This document shows, piece by piece, positions 45,683 through 54,018 of a stretch of 64,000 nt of DNA; positions within the stretch are counted from its first letter, which is position 1; each line of letters begins with the position of its first letter. The DNA is from Clostridium zeae (GTDB taxonomy: Bacteria; Bacillota; Clostridia; Clostridiales; Clostridiaceae). The stretch lies in the NCBI RefSeq assembly GCF_017312485.1, contig NZ_BMBA01000009.1, forward strand, positions 7,154 through 71,153. Reading direction: 5' to 3'. Below the pieces are notes generated by a model, which had not been told where the DNA came from, made no database searches, and saw only the letters and a program-made list of their open reading frames with translations. The position numbers and the translations under genes were made by a program.

Positions 45683-46630
45683 ATGTACAATTTCAAGGAC
45701 TATCTTGCTAGATTGAGTGAAAATAGTGGTGTGGAGCTTAAACTTTCATTAGACGATAATACGATATTATTTAATTCAATAATATCAATTGATGGAGCAC
45801 TGCTATTAGAAAAGGAGCTTTGGCTTGGAGCGCAAAAAGCTAAGCTTGCAATCAGTAAAAGCTTTGAAATGTGCATTCCTCTACTAAAATATTCAATAGA
45901 AACTAAATATAGAGAAATATTCTCTATGAGAGAACAACTTGTTATTAATATGTTGGAAGGAAAGGGTGTTTCTTCAGAAGCTTTATATAATGCATTGCCC
46001 TTTCTATCCAATAGATGTACATTGTTTCTTATATCTTTAAGTAAAAATAGATATGATGCTCTCAATGTAATAAAAGAATCCTATGATGATGAAAACATAA
46101 TCAGTATGATTTATAAAGATTATATAGTTATTTTAGGAAATTTTGAGGATGAATTAGATCATGCAAATAGTATGAAGGACTCTATCCTTTCAGACATATA
46201 TACAAAGTGTTATATCAGCTATAGTTCCTTTAGTGGTGGAGCTGATGATATAAAAAATGCATTTAATGATGCTGCATTGTATATAACTCTTAGCAAGAAA
46301 TATGATTTGAAAGAAACCGTATATGACTCAGATAAACTCATTTTAGAGAAGGTAATCTATAATATAAATGACAACATGAAGGAAGAGTTGTTTATAAAGT
46401 TTAAGGATAAGTTCTCTAAATTTGATTCTGAAATTATAAGTACCATAGAGGAATTTGCTAATTGTGGACTCAATATCAGTGAAGCAGCTAAAAAGTTATA
46501 TATACATAGAAATACTCTTATATATAGATTAGATAAAATATATAAGGACACTGAGTATGATATAAGAAACTTTAAAGAAGCCTCAATATTTATAATAGCT
46601 TTCTTTATCTGGAAAGAGAGAAGAGCTTAA
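45683..46630 (+). CDS. PucR/CdaR-like transcriptional regulator
   Basis: 315 residues, with GGAGGGC ahead of the ATG. A variable N-terminal sensing region is followed by a GGDEF-like middle (about 105-215). The C-terminal helix-turn-helix (about 255-312) contains NISEAAKKLYIHRNTLIYRLDKI, the characteristic HTH_30 motif. It probably forms an operon with the MsmX-type ATPase and may control carbohydrate uptake; that link is inference from position only. Confidence 0.83.
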   Translation: MYNFKDYLARLSENSGVELKLSLDDNTILFNSIISIDGALLLEKELWLGAQKAKLAISKSFEMCIPLLKYSIETKYREIFSMREQLVINMLEGKGVSSEALYNALPFLSNRCTLFLISLSKNRYDALNVIKESYDDENIISMIYKDYIVILGNFEDELDHANSMKDSILSDIYTKCYISYSSFSGGADDIKNAFNDAALYITLSKKYDLKETVYDSDKLILEKVIYNINDNMKEELFIKFKDKFSKFDSEIISTIEEFANCGLNISEAAKKLYIHRNTLIYRLDKIYKDTEYDIRNFKEASIFIIAFFIWKERRA

Positions 46631-46697
46631 GTGTTAGTTTTCCATACCGTCAGAATATAAGAATGGTGAAATTATAATATAATAAGTTGAAAATCAT

Positions 46698-46729
46698 AGA
46701 GCTTTCATTAATTTGTGAAGCTCTTTTTT
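46698..46729 (+). terminator. Terminator of the MsmX-regulator operon
   Basis: AGAGCTTCA-like arms (AGAGCTTTCA and TGTGAAGCTCT) close a small loop, followed by a TTTTTTG run. Confidence 0.8.
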
Positions 46730-46797
46730 GTTTTCTTAAACTTCTATAAGGCGAATTTTACACCACATAGAGATATTACAAGCAAGGTTACAAATTA

Positions 46798-46842
46798 AGC
46801 CTTCAAGGCTCCTTTAAGAGGAAGCTTTGAAGGCTATATTTT
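46798..46842 (-). terminator. Terminator of the RlmI-like gene
   Basis: AGCCTTCAAGGCT and AGCTTTGAAGGCT form a long stem around CCTTTAAGAGG, itself pairing. It lies just past the stop of the minus-strand gene. Confidence 0.75.
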
Positions 46843-46853
46843 TACACAAATAT

Positions 46854-48029
46854 TTAAATTACTTGGAATATAAAGAACTTTAAGTAGTAGCTTTCATCTG
46901 AGCTCCATAGTATAGGATGATCTGCAGATTGAGTTCTAAATTCTACTTGTCTTAGTTGTCTTCTGGCGTCTCTTGCAGCCTCTTCTATGGTTTTCTTTAA
47001 TAGTTCTTCGCTCATATAATGTGAGCAGGAACAAGTTACTAGGAAGCCACCTTCTCTTACCATTTTTAAGCCTCTAAGGTTGATTTCTTTATAACCTCTT
47101 TTTGCACCTGTAACTGTGTTCTTTGACTTAGTAAATGCAGGTGGATCAAGTATAACAACATCAAACTTTCTGTCTTCTTTAGCCCATTTTGGAAGTATAT
47201 CGAAGGCATTATGACATTCAAACTTAACTACATCAGAAAGTCCATTAAGCTCAGAATTCTTTGTTGCAAAATCAACTGCGTGCTGAGATACATCTATTCC
47301 TAGAACTGACTTAGCACCTGCTACTCCTGCGTTTAGAGCAAAAGAGCCAGTGTGAGTAAAGCAATCTAGTACCTCTGCATCTTTGCATATTCTATGAATT
47401 GCTTTTCTGTTTTCCTTTTGATCTAGGAAGAAGCCTGTTTTTTGACCATTTTCTAAATCAACAAGATATTTTACTCCGTTCTCTGTAATTTGAACCATAG
47501 TATCAAATGGCTCAGTCAAGAAGCCTTTCTTTTGTTCTAAGCCCTCTATCTCCCTTGTGCCGATATCGCTTCTTTCAAATATTCCCTTAGCACCAAAGTC
47601 CTCGGTAAGAACTTTAACTATTATATCTCTATATTTATCCATTCCTAAGGTAGATATTTGAATTACATAATAATCTTCAAACTTGTCTATTGTAAGTCCA
47701 GGAAGAAAATCAGCTTCTCCAAATACAAATCTGCAGCTAGAAGTATCTATTACCTTTTCTCTATAACTCCATGCATTCTTTAATCTTTTTCTGAAGAAGT
47801 TTATGTCTATTTCTTCATCTATATCTTTAGTCATCAATCTGATTGTTATCTTACTTCTATCATTTATATAACCTTTTCCTATAAATTCACTTCTATCATT
47901 GTAAACTTCAACGATATCACCATTCTCATAATCCCCATCATATTCATTTATCTCATCTATGTATATCCAAGGACGTCCAGCTGATAGTTTTTTGTTTGCT
48001 ATTTTATGTAAATAAAACTTACTGCTCAT
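46854..48029 (-). CDS. Class I SAM-dependent rRNA methyltransferase, RlmI/RlmK-like
   Basis: 391 residues with AAGGAGTGG ahead of the ATG. An N-terminal PUA RNA-binding domain (about 3-75; GRPWIYIDEI, GDIVEVYNDRSEFIGKGY) is followed by a linker domain and a Rossmann methyltransferase domain (about 200-391). Its SAM site is VLDCFTHTGSFALNA and its catalytic motif is VILDPPAFTKS. Family members make m5C or m2G in 23S rRNA. Which base is modified here cannot be told. Monocistronic. Confidence 0.92.
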   Translation of the reverse strand: MSSKFYLHKIANKKLSAGRPWIYIDEINEYDGDYENGDIVEVYNDRSEFIGKGYINDRSKITIRLMTKDIDEEIDINFFRKRLKNAWSYREKVIDTSSCRFVFGEADFLPGLTIDKFEDYYVIQISTLGMDKYRDIIVKVLTEDFGAKGIFERSDIGTREIEGLEQKKGFLTEPFDTMVQITENGVKYLVDLENGQKTGFFLDQKENRKAIHRICKDAEVLDCFTHTGSFALNAGVAGAKSVLGIDVSQHAVDFATKNSELNGLSDVVKFECHNAFDILPKWAKEDRKFDVVILDPPAFTKSKNTVTGAKRGYKEINLRGLKMVREGGFLVTCSCSHYMSEELLKKTIEEAARDARRQLRQVEFRTQSADHPILWSSDESYYLKFFIFQVI

Positions 48030-48337
48030 ATTTCCACTCCTTATGTAACCGTGAAGTCACAATTAATTATTAATCTGCTGATATAATGAAATATAGTTAT
48101 AGTATTTCATATAATCCTCTAAGATTATAACACATACAATATATTTTATTCATATTTTATTTTACATAATTTATATAAAGATATAATTTTTAATATAGTA
48201 AACAATTTTGCAACTTTTCTTTGGGGGCTTAGGGATAAATTGAGAAGTTTTAAAGTTCAAAGTTCATTAAGAAATGATATTTTTACATCTTAATATAGAT
48301 TATCAAAAGAAGGACAACTTAAAAAATAAACTATAAA

Positions 48338-48366
48338 TTGGATTGTAATGAAAAATATGGTATGAT
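48338..48366 (+). promoter_or_regulatory. Promoter of the sensor kinase gene
   Basis: TTGGAT (48338-48343) and TATGAT (48361-48366) are exactly 17 bases apart. This lies inside the longest open frame of the kinase, which argues that its first 24 codons are not translated. From 48030 to 48337 I see no gene. Confidence 0.6.
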
Positions 48367-48409
48367 ATTATTAGCAAGATTCTGTGCAGAAGGGTTGAGT
48401 ATATCTATA

Positions 48410-49264
48410 ATGAAGTTTAATAAATTTAGATTTAGCCTAGGAAAGACATTACTAATTTCAGCTTTAATGAATGTTATACAAGTCATGCTAATGATTTTTC
48501 TCCTTATATTTAATAAGGGGAGTAATATAATAGAAAATAGTACTACTAAGATTTACATAATAGCTCTAATTATAGCCATGAACAGTTTAGTTTCAGTATT
48601 TAGTTTTTATTCAATACTGTTCAGAAGAGGAGAGCGTGGATTAGTTGAGTCTATGAGAAATTTGGAGCAGTTGAATAGAACTCTAAGAGAACAGAGACAT
48701 GATTACTTAAATCATATACAAATAATATATGGACTCATGGAGCTAGGAGAGTTTGAAGAGGCTAAAAATTATATGGAACCGGTATACAAAGACATTATAA
48801 AACTCAGTAAGGCGCTTAAAACTTCAGAACCTGCTATAAATGCCTTACTTCAAGCAAAACTTCAAATGGCTGAACAAAAAGATATAGTGGTGGAGATAGA
48901 AGTAAAGACAGAGCTAAAGAGACTTCCTATAAAGGCATGGGAGATATGTAGGATATTAGGAAACTTAGTTGATAATTCTATATATGCCCTTCAACTTAAA
49001 GATAATAGTAGATTTCTATTTATAGAACTTACTGAGACTGTTAACAATTATAAGTTTACAGTAATGAATAACGGGCCTAAGATTTCAACAGATACTCTAT
49101 CTTCTATATTTAGTGAAGGGTTTACTACGAAAGGCAATGAAGGTAATGGGATGGGGCTGTTTATAGTAAAAGAGATATTAGATAGCTGCAATGGAGAGAT
49201 AAAGGTAGAATCAAGTAGTGATAGAACAGTATTTTATTTTACTATACCTAAGATAGAAGAATAA
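48410..49264 (+). CDS. Sensor histidine kinase, SpoOB/CitA-type
   Basis: 284 residues from ATG 48410, with AGAAGGG 15 bases upstream; TTG 48338 overlaps a promoter and is rejected. Two membrane helices (about 9-30 and 42-68) are followed by the phosphoacceptor region QRHDYLNHIQIIYGLMELG (near 95-112), typical of SPOB_a/CitA/NatK-type kinases. The HATPase region has ILGNLVDNSIYAL (N box) and GNGMGLFIVKEIL. There is no extracellular domain, so it probably senses a membrane signal. Its likely partner, a LytTR regulator at 51500, lies beyond the flotillin operon. Confidence 0.85.
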   Translation: MKFNKFRFSLGKTLLISALMNVIQVMLMIFLLIFNKGSNIIENSTTKIYIIALIIAMNSLVSVFSFYSILFRRGERGLVESMRNLEQLNRTLREQRHDYLNHIQIIYGLMELGEFEEAKNYMEPVYKDIIKLSKALKTSEPAINALLQAKLQMAEQKDIVVEIEVKTELKRLPIKAWEICRILGNLVDNSIYALQLKDNSRFLFIELTETVNNYKFTVMNNGPKISTDTLSSIFSEGFTTKGNEGNGMGLFIVKEILDSCNGEIKVESSSDRTVFYFTIPKIEE

Positions 49265-49395
49265 AGCACATAGATGAAATAACAATATAAAGAGACATTT
49301 TAGAAGCAAAAATGTATATTATATAGACTTTCTATTATAGAGTTTAAATATGGTCTGTATAATATGATTAAAGGATGATGAAGGGAGGAAAGTAA

Positions 49396-49887
49396 ATGGA
49401 TTTATTTTCAGCATTTTCAGCATTAACTATTATTCTTTTAATCATAGGCTTTATACTTGTAGGAATTGAAATGGTTGTTCCAGGATTTGGGCTTCCAGGT
49501 ATAGCGGGTTCTATATGCCTTATAATAGCAGTTTTTATTACAGTGAGGTCTTTCGTAGAAGCACTTGTAATGATTGTTGGAATAGTAACGATACTAGGGA
49601 TACTCTTAGCTGTGGTGTTAAACTCATTTACAAAAGGAAAGTTGTTCAAACCACTGATATTGACTGAAGAACAACATAAAAATAAGGGATATATAAGCTC
49701 TAATGATTTAGATTATTTACTTTACAAAACAGGCTTGACCATAACAGACTTAAGGCCTGCAGGCGCAGCTGATTTTGATGGAGTTAAATTTGATGTAGTT
49801 GCAGATGGAGAATATATATCTAAGGATACTAAGGTTGAAATATTTAAAGTTCAAGGTTCAAAACTGGTTGTTAGAAAAATAAAATAA
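49396..49887 (+). CDS. NfeD family membrane protein
   Basis: 163 residues with GGGAGGA ahead of the ATG. Three to four membrane helices (about 9-28, 30-50, 55-78) include the motif GIEMVVPGFGLPGIAG, characteristic of NfeD. A C-terminal soluble OB-fold (about 105-163) with GAADFDGVKFDVVADGEYI follows. NfeD proteins pair with flotillins in membrane microdomains. The floA gene follows after 21 bases. Confidence 0.92.
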   Translation: MDLFSAFSALTIILLIIGFILVGIEMVVPGFGLPGIAGSICLIIAVFITVRSFVEALVMIVGIVTILGILLAVVLNSFTKGKLFKPLILTEEQHKNKGYISSNDLDYLLYKTGLTITDLRPAGAADFDGVKFDVVADGEYISKDTKVEIFKVQGSKLVVRKIK

Positions 49888-49908
49888 TTTATATTAGGGA
49901 GGATTATC

Positions 49909-50895
49909 ATGGGAGACGCTTTTGCCATTAGAATGATTATTAGTATTGTAATTATTGTTTTTGTAGTTGGAACATTTTTTACTTTCGTTCCACTAGGATT
50001 ATGGGTGTCATCACTAGCTGCAAATGTAAGGGTTAGTGTATTTAATTTAGTAGGTATGAGACTTAGAAGAGTTGTACCAAGCAGAATAGTTTTACCTCTT
50101 ATTAAGGCTACTAAGGCAGGACTTACTATAAACGTAAATCAATTAGAAGCACACTATCTTGCTGGAGGAAATGTAGATAAGGTTGTGGATGCACTTATAG
50201 CTGCACACAGAGCTGATATCGATCTTCACTTTGAAAAAGCTGCTGCAATAGATCTTGCAGGTAGAGATGTATTAGAAGCTGTTAAGATGAGTGTTAATCC
50301 TAAAGTAATAGAAACACCAAATGTTTCTGCTGTTGCTAAGGATGGTATAGAATTATTAGTTAAAGCTAGAGTTACTGTTAGAACTAATTTAGAAAGACTT
50401 GTTGGTGGAGCTGGTGAAGCTACGATTCTTGCCAGAGTAGGTGAAGGTATAGTAACTAATGTAGGTTCGTCAGAAAGTCATAAGCTAGTTCTTGAAAATC
50501 CAGATGCTATATCTCAAACTGTATTAAATAAAGGACTAGATGCAGGTACTGCATTTGAAATACTTTCAATAGATATTGCGGATGTAGATGTAGGAAGAAA
50601 TATAGGTGCACATCTTCAAACTCTTCAAGCAGAGGCTGATAAGAATATCGCCCAAGCTAAAGCAGAAGAGAGAAGAGCTATGGCTGTAGCAAAGGAACAA
50701 GAAATGAGAGCTACGGTAGTTGAAGCTGAATCAGAAGTTCCAAGAGCAATGGCTCAAGCACTTAGAGAAGGTAAACTAGGTATAATGGATTACTATGATA
50801 TGCAGAATTTGATAGCAGATACAAGAATGAGATCATCAATATCTGACTCAGGTCAAAAGAAAAAAGAGATAAAGACTAATAAAGAAAATCAGTAA
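49909..50895 (+). CDS. floA: Flotillin-like protein FloA
   Basis: 328 residues with GGGAGGA ahead of the ATG. An N-terminal membrane hairpin (about 5-40) is followed by an SPFH/PHB domain (about 60-240) with the FloA-typical segments [17 protein letters not shown] and [18 protein letters not shown]. The Ala/Glu-rich coiled coil (about 235-290) supports oligomer formation. It organises functional membrane microdomains. The operon nfeD-floA-third gene matches the yqeZ-yqfA-yqfB layout of Bacillus. Confidence 0.95.
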   Translation: MGDAFAIRMIISIVIIVFVVGTFFTFVPLGLWVSSLAANVRVSVFNLVGMRLRRVVPSRIVLPLIKATKAGLTINVNQLEAHYLAGGNVDKVVDALIAAHRADIDLHFEKAAAIDLAGRDVLEAVKMSVNPKVIETPNVSAVAKDGIELLVKARVTVRTNLERLVGGAGEATILARVGEGIVTNVGSSESHKLVLENPDAISQTVLNKGLDAGTAFEILSIDIADVDVGRNIGAHLQTLQAEADKNIAQAKAEERRAMAVAKEQEMRATVVEAESEVPRAMAQALREGKLGIMDYYDMQNLIADTRMRSSISDSGQKKKEIKTNKENQ

Positions 50896-50938
50896 TGAAA
50901 TTATTACTTTCTATTAAGTCCATAAAGGAGTGATTGAT

Positions 50939-51319
50939 TTGGATTTAAAGGATATTATATCTGATATTATGGACAATATAACTGATAGCGAAGATTTTAG
51001 AGGTATAAGTAGCTCTTTTAAGAAGTATAAGCAATTAATGACAACTGGGATGAGTGAAAGTTATACAACTGATGTAAGATACACTCAGGATACAAACAAT
51101 GAAACTAATATAGAAAGTAGTATTGTCCAAAGAGATTCATATGGTGAAGTTTTAAGATCTAATGAAGTCGATATGAATCCGATGGAAGAAGAAAAAGGTC
51201 TAATAGAAGGAATTTCCGAGGAAATAACTCCTTCTAAGTTAAAGCAGGCTATAATACTTTCTGAAATAATAAATAAGCCTGTTTGTAAGAGAAGTAGAAG
51301 GGGATTTAGGAGAGTTTAA
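50939..51319 (+). CDS. Third protein of the flotillin operon, unknown function
   Basis: 126 residues from TTG 50939, which has AAGGAG eight bases upstream; GTG 50930 overlaps that site. It is acidic with a Ser/Thr-rich middle and no membrane segment. The C-terminus (SKLKQAIILSEIINKPVCKRSRRG) is basic and looks conserved. It occupies the place of yqfB in Bacillus, but I see no clear similarity. Probably acts with FloA/NfeD; function unknown. Confidence 0.6.
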   Translation: MDLKDIISDIMDNITDSEDFRGISSSFKKYKQLMTTGMSESYTTDVRYTQDTNNETNIESSIVQRDSYGEVLRSNEVDMNPMEEEKGLIEGISEEITPSKLKQAIILSEIINKPVCKRSRRGFRRV

Positions 51320-51332
51320 TATCTATTTCCCT

Positions 51333-51379
51333 TAAGCAGATAAACTGCTTCAATTCGTATTGAAGTGGTAGATCTTTAA
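51333..51379 (+). repeat. Degenerate R1-like terminus with nested hairpins
   Basis: AAGCAG/CTGCTT and CTTCAAT/ATTGAAG form two adjacent small hairpins. The minus strand of the end reads TTTAAAGATCTACCACTTCAA, close to the R1 left terminus. It lies between the flotillin operon and the LytTR gene and could act as a weak terminator. Confidence 0.35.
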
Positions 51380-51499
51380 AGAGTTCCTATGTCGAAACTT
51401 AATCTATACTTGTTCGAAAATCACGCAACTATGAATTTTAGAATGTATAAATTAATAGTTGAGCTAGGAACTCTATATATAGAAAGGTGCAGATCAATT

Positions 51500-52237
51500 A
51501 TGAAAGTGCTAATAGTAGATGATGAAAAAGGAATGAGATTAGTAATAAAAAAAGTGGTGGAAAAAGTTCAAGGTTTTGAAGTTATAGGTGAAGCTGGAGA
51601 AGGAGAACTTGCCATCGGTATTTTTGAAGAGAAGAGACCAGAAGTAGTTTTTTTAGATGTAGAGATGCCTGATTGTAACGGAATTGAACTTGCAAAGAAG
51701 ATATCAGATATTAATCCTAAAACTATTATCATATTTGCTACAGCACATTCGCAATATATGTCTGATGCCTTTCAGGTATATGCATTTGATTACTTAGTTA
51801 AGCCTTTTAAGATTGAAAGGCTTAATCAGACTTTAGATAGAATTAAAAATCTAAATGCACCTTCTCCGACTTATGGAATAGATAAGATAATAAAGCATGA
51901 AAAGGGCTTAGAAAAACTTATGATCAAGAGCAAAGAAGGGGTTAGTTTTATTGATTCTAAAGAGATTGTTCTTGTACAGAGAGAAGAAAACAGTACAGTC
52001 ATCTATACGAAATCTGATAATTTTATAACCTCAGCAACCCTTTCAGAAATCGAAGAAAAATTAGATAAAGCTCAATTTTTTAGAAGTCATAAGTCGTATA
52101 TAATAAATCTATCATTGATTTCAAAAATTTATCCTTATGGAAGATGGACATATGTAGTAAAACTAAAGGATACAGATAGAGATGCTTTGTTAACTCATGA
52201 AAAATATGAAGATATAAAAAAAATATTTAGTTTATAA
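51500..52237 (+). CDS. LytTR-family response regulator
   Basis: 245 residues from ATG 51500, with AGAAAGG upstream; the open frame extends 37 codons further but lacks a ribosome site. The receiver domain (about 1-120) has VDDE, the phosphoacceptor in FLDVEMPDCNG (near 55) and KPF (near 106). The LytTR DNA-binding domain (about 145-245) has the FFRSHKSYIINL motif. This output pairs typically with SPOB-type kinases such as the one at 48410, so the two are likely partners despite the four-gene distance. Confidence 0.9.
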   Translation: MKVLIVDDEKGMRLVIKKVVEKVQGFEVIGEAGEGELAIGIFEEKRPEVVFLDVEMPDCNGIELAKKISDINPKTIIIFATAHSQYMSDAFQVYAFDYLVKPFKIERLNQTLDRIKNLNAPSPTYGIDKIIKHEKGLEKLMIKSKEGVSFIDSKEIVLVQREENSTVIYTKSDNFITSATLSEIEEKLDKAQFFRSHKSYIINLSLISKIYPYGRWTYVVKLKDTDRDALLTHEKYEDIKKIFSL

Positions 52238-52264
52238 AAATGGTTTAAGTAAGGAGTGCGACAC

Positions 52265-52666
52265 ATGGAGAGTTCAAGAGAAAGAGGCTGTTTAATAACA
52301 GGAATCTTAGTATTATATTTTATAGGGGCAATATTTAGTGTATTTACATTTCCAATAAATAAATTAAATCAAACATTATCACCAGAACTATCAAAGCAAT
52401 TTGCTACTAGCAATACATCGATGGCAATTGCAACTGTTTTAGGAGTACTTACAGTAGCCGCTATTATAGGAGTATTTTTATGGAATAAAATAGCTATATA
52501 TGTTTTTATAGGATTGGGAGTGGCACATGCGATTAATACATTTGTTTCAGGTGGAATCACTGGAATGACGCTGCTAAGCGCTGCTATTTCAATTGCAATA
52601 CCTGGAGTAATAGGGTATGTGCTAATTAAACGATTATCAGAAGATCAAAGTGACGAAGAATTGTAA
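52265..52666 (+). CDS. Small membrane protein of unknown function
   Basis: 133 residues from ATG 52265, with AAGGAG nine bases upstream; GTG 52256 is too close to the site. Four membrane helices (about 10-30, 55-78, 80-100, 102-124) and a short acidic tail are visible. It follows the LytTR regulator after 27 bases and is probably co-transcribed with it, so it could be a target or accessory of that system. No family recognised. Confidence 0.6.
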   Translation: MESSRERGCLITGILVLYFIGAIFSVFTFPINKLNQTLSPELSKQFATSNTSMAIATVLGVLTVAAIIGVFLWNKIAIYVFIGLGVAHAINTFVSGGITGMTLLSAAISIAIPGVIGYVLIKRLSEDQSDEEL

Positions 52667-52669
52667 ATA

Positions 52670-52731
52670 AGTCTATTCGCATAATTATCAGCAGATATAA
52701 TTGAGTTATAAATTGATAAAGAATAAAAAAT
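52670..52731 (+). repeat. R3 repeat, copy b
   Basis: GTCTATTCGCATAATTATC through ATTGAGTTATAAATTGATAAAG and AATAAAAAA. It is identical over about 58 bases to 52852-52913; an R2 element lies between the two copies. Confidence 0.8.
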
Positions 52732-52840
52732 TCACTAAAGCGATCTTCTTTAGTGGATTTTTTTACGCATCTGCCTTTTCTGAACGTATGTGAAGAAATT
52801 CTGGAAGGCGGCATAGTGTTCTTTTTTTATTCTTTAACTT
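52725..52840 (+). repeat. R2 dispersed structured repeat, copy c
   Basis: TTCACTAAAG pairs with CTTTAGTGGA, then T7. GCATCTGCCTTTTC, GAACGTATGTGAAGAA, AAGGCGGCAT and a T-rich tail follow. It is the closest relative of copy b (24680-24792). The first hairpin would terminate transcription of the membrane-protein gene. Confidence 0.75.
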
Positions 52841-52851
52841 ATAATATATCT

Positions 52852-52913
52852 TAGGTCTATTCGCATAATTATCAGCAGATATAATTGAGTTATAAATTGA
52901 TAAAGAATAAAAA
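52852..52913 (+). repeat. R3 repeat, copy c
   Basis: Direct repeat of 52670-52731, with about 58 identical bases. It ends in an A run just before the hairpin at 52918. Confidence 0.8.
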
Positions 52914-52917
52914 AGTT

Positions 52918-52956
52918 CTCCCGAGATATACTAACATTAAAGTCATTCTTGGGAGG
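52918..52956 (+). promoter_or_regulatory. Hairpin sequestering a ribosome binding site
   Basis: CTCCCGAGA (52918-52926) pairs with TCTTGGGAG (52947-52955). The right arm contains the GGGAGG ribosome site of the gene starting at 52967, and TTTTTT follows. The same element could act as a terminator or as a translational switch. Confidence 0.55.
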
Positions 52957-52966
52957 TTTTTTATAT

Positions 52967-53200
52967 ATGGTTTGGGATAAGATGAAAGAATTAAATCTTG
53001 ATGATAAAATTGAAGAACATTTAAAAGATGTGAGCCAAAGAGATTCCAATGCTGTTGAAGATGTAATAACTGATTCTGATATGCTTCAAAAAGTAAAGGA
53101 ACTAATTCATGAAGGTATGGATCCTAGAAGAATTGGTGAGGAGTTAGGTTTATCTATAAGGCAAGTAAATATAGTAAAAGATATGCTAGGTAAAATGTGA
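52967..53200 (+). CDS. Small protein with putative helix-turn-helix
   Basis: 77 residues from ATG 52967, with GGGAGG ten bases upstream inside a hairpin. It is acidic in its first two thirds. The C-terminal third (MDPRRIGEELGLSIRQVNIVKDML) has the spacing of a helix-turn-helix. There is no membrane segment. It may be a small regulator. Followed by a strong terminator. Confidence 0.6.
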   Translation: MVWDKMKELNLDDKIEEHLKDVSQRDSNAVEDVITDSDMLQKVKELIHEGMDPRRIGEELGLSIRQVNIVKDMLGKM

Positions 53201-53255
53201 ATAAAAGAAGCTATGTATGATATTAAAATAATCATGCATAGCTTCTTTTATTCTT
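53199..53255 (+). terminator. Terminator of the small HTH gene
   Basis: AATAAAAGAAGCTATG pairs with CATAGCTTCTTTTATT around a loop of about 20 bases; T-rich on both sides. Confidence 0.8.
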
Positions 53256-53370
53256 TAGAAATTTAAATATAAACATTAAAATGCATTTTAACGTTTATTG
53301 GTATATATTCATATAAATATAAATATGTATTAATAAAGCTTTACAAAATATAAAAAAGGGGATTTGGAGG

Positions 53371-53991
53371 ATGCAAAAAAGTAAATATCCTAGATTTGTT
53401 TGTAAAAGCTCCATGGAGATATTGGAGGACTATGATAATGATAGATGCTATAAGCTTACATTCCCAATAAGTAAAAAAGGGGTGAACAGCATACTTGTAA
53501 TAGGAAGGGCACCAAAGACTTGTAATGATTTTAAATGTGATAAATTAATACAAAGAGTTTTGAAATATATTGATAATAAGAGAGAAGAATTTGGGCCAGT
53601 GATAAAAGTTAATATAGTAAATTTGTTTACTACAATTGAGTACGATAGAAATAGTATAGAGAACTCTTTTAAGAATAGAGGAGAGTGTTTTGTTACTGGA
53701 AATGATGACCTCTTTGAGTCAAATGGAGCCACAATAAAGAACGATGATATCATAAGAAAATCCATTGAGGAATCGGATTATATAATATTAGGTTGGGGAG
53801 AAGTATTAAAAGAAATAGAATCGATATATAACTTAAGAGTTGAGTATATCCTAAAGACTATAAGAGAGATAAATTCAATAAGTAGTGAGGAAAAGAAGCT
53901 TTATATAGTAGGAGACCTTACAAAGAAAGGGTACCCTAGACATTGTGTCAATTGGAACTTACAAGATCCGTTAATAGAATTTCAATGGTAA
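53371..53991 (+). CDS. DUF1643-like protein
   Basis: 206 residues, with AAGGGG ahead of the ATG. Segments ILVIGRAPKTC, IKVNIVNLFTT, ESDYIILGWGEV and KKGYPRHCVNW correspond in order to the DUF1643 landmarks (NPS, NLF, GWG and G-PRHP). The variant NWN follows PRHC instead of the usual HPL. No enzymatic role is known to me. The CHAP gene follows after 27 bases. Confidence 0.65.
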   Translation: MQKSKYPRFVCKSSMEILEDYDNDRCYKLTFPISKKGVNSILVIGRAPKTCNDFKCDKLIQRVLKYIDNKREEFGPVIKVNIVNLFTTIEYDRNSIENSFKNRGECFVTGNDDLFESNGATIKNDDIIRKSIEESDYIILGWGEVLKEIESIYNLRVEYILKTIREINSISSEEKKLYIVGDLTKKGYPRHCVNWNLQDPLIEFQW

Positions 53992-54018
53992 AAGTGATGA
54001 CACTTTGGAAAGGATTAT

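Noticed and set aside
48338-48409. N-terminal extension of the sensor kinase from TTG 48338
   Set aside because: The stretch contains a promoter with 17-base spacing, and the ATG at 48410 begins the membrane domain.
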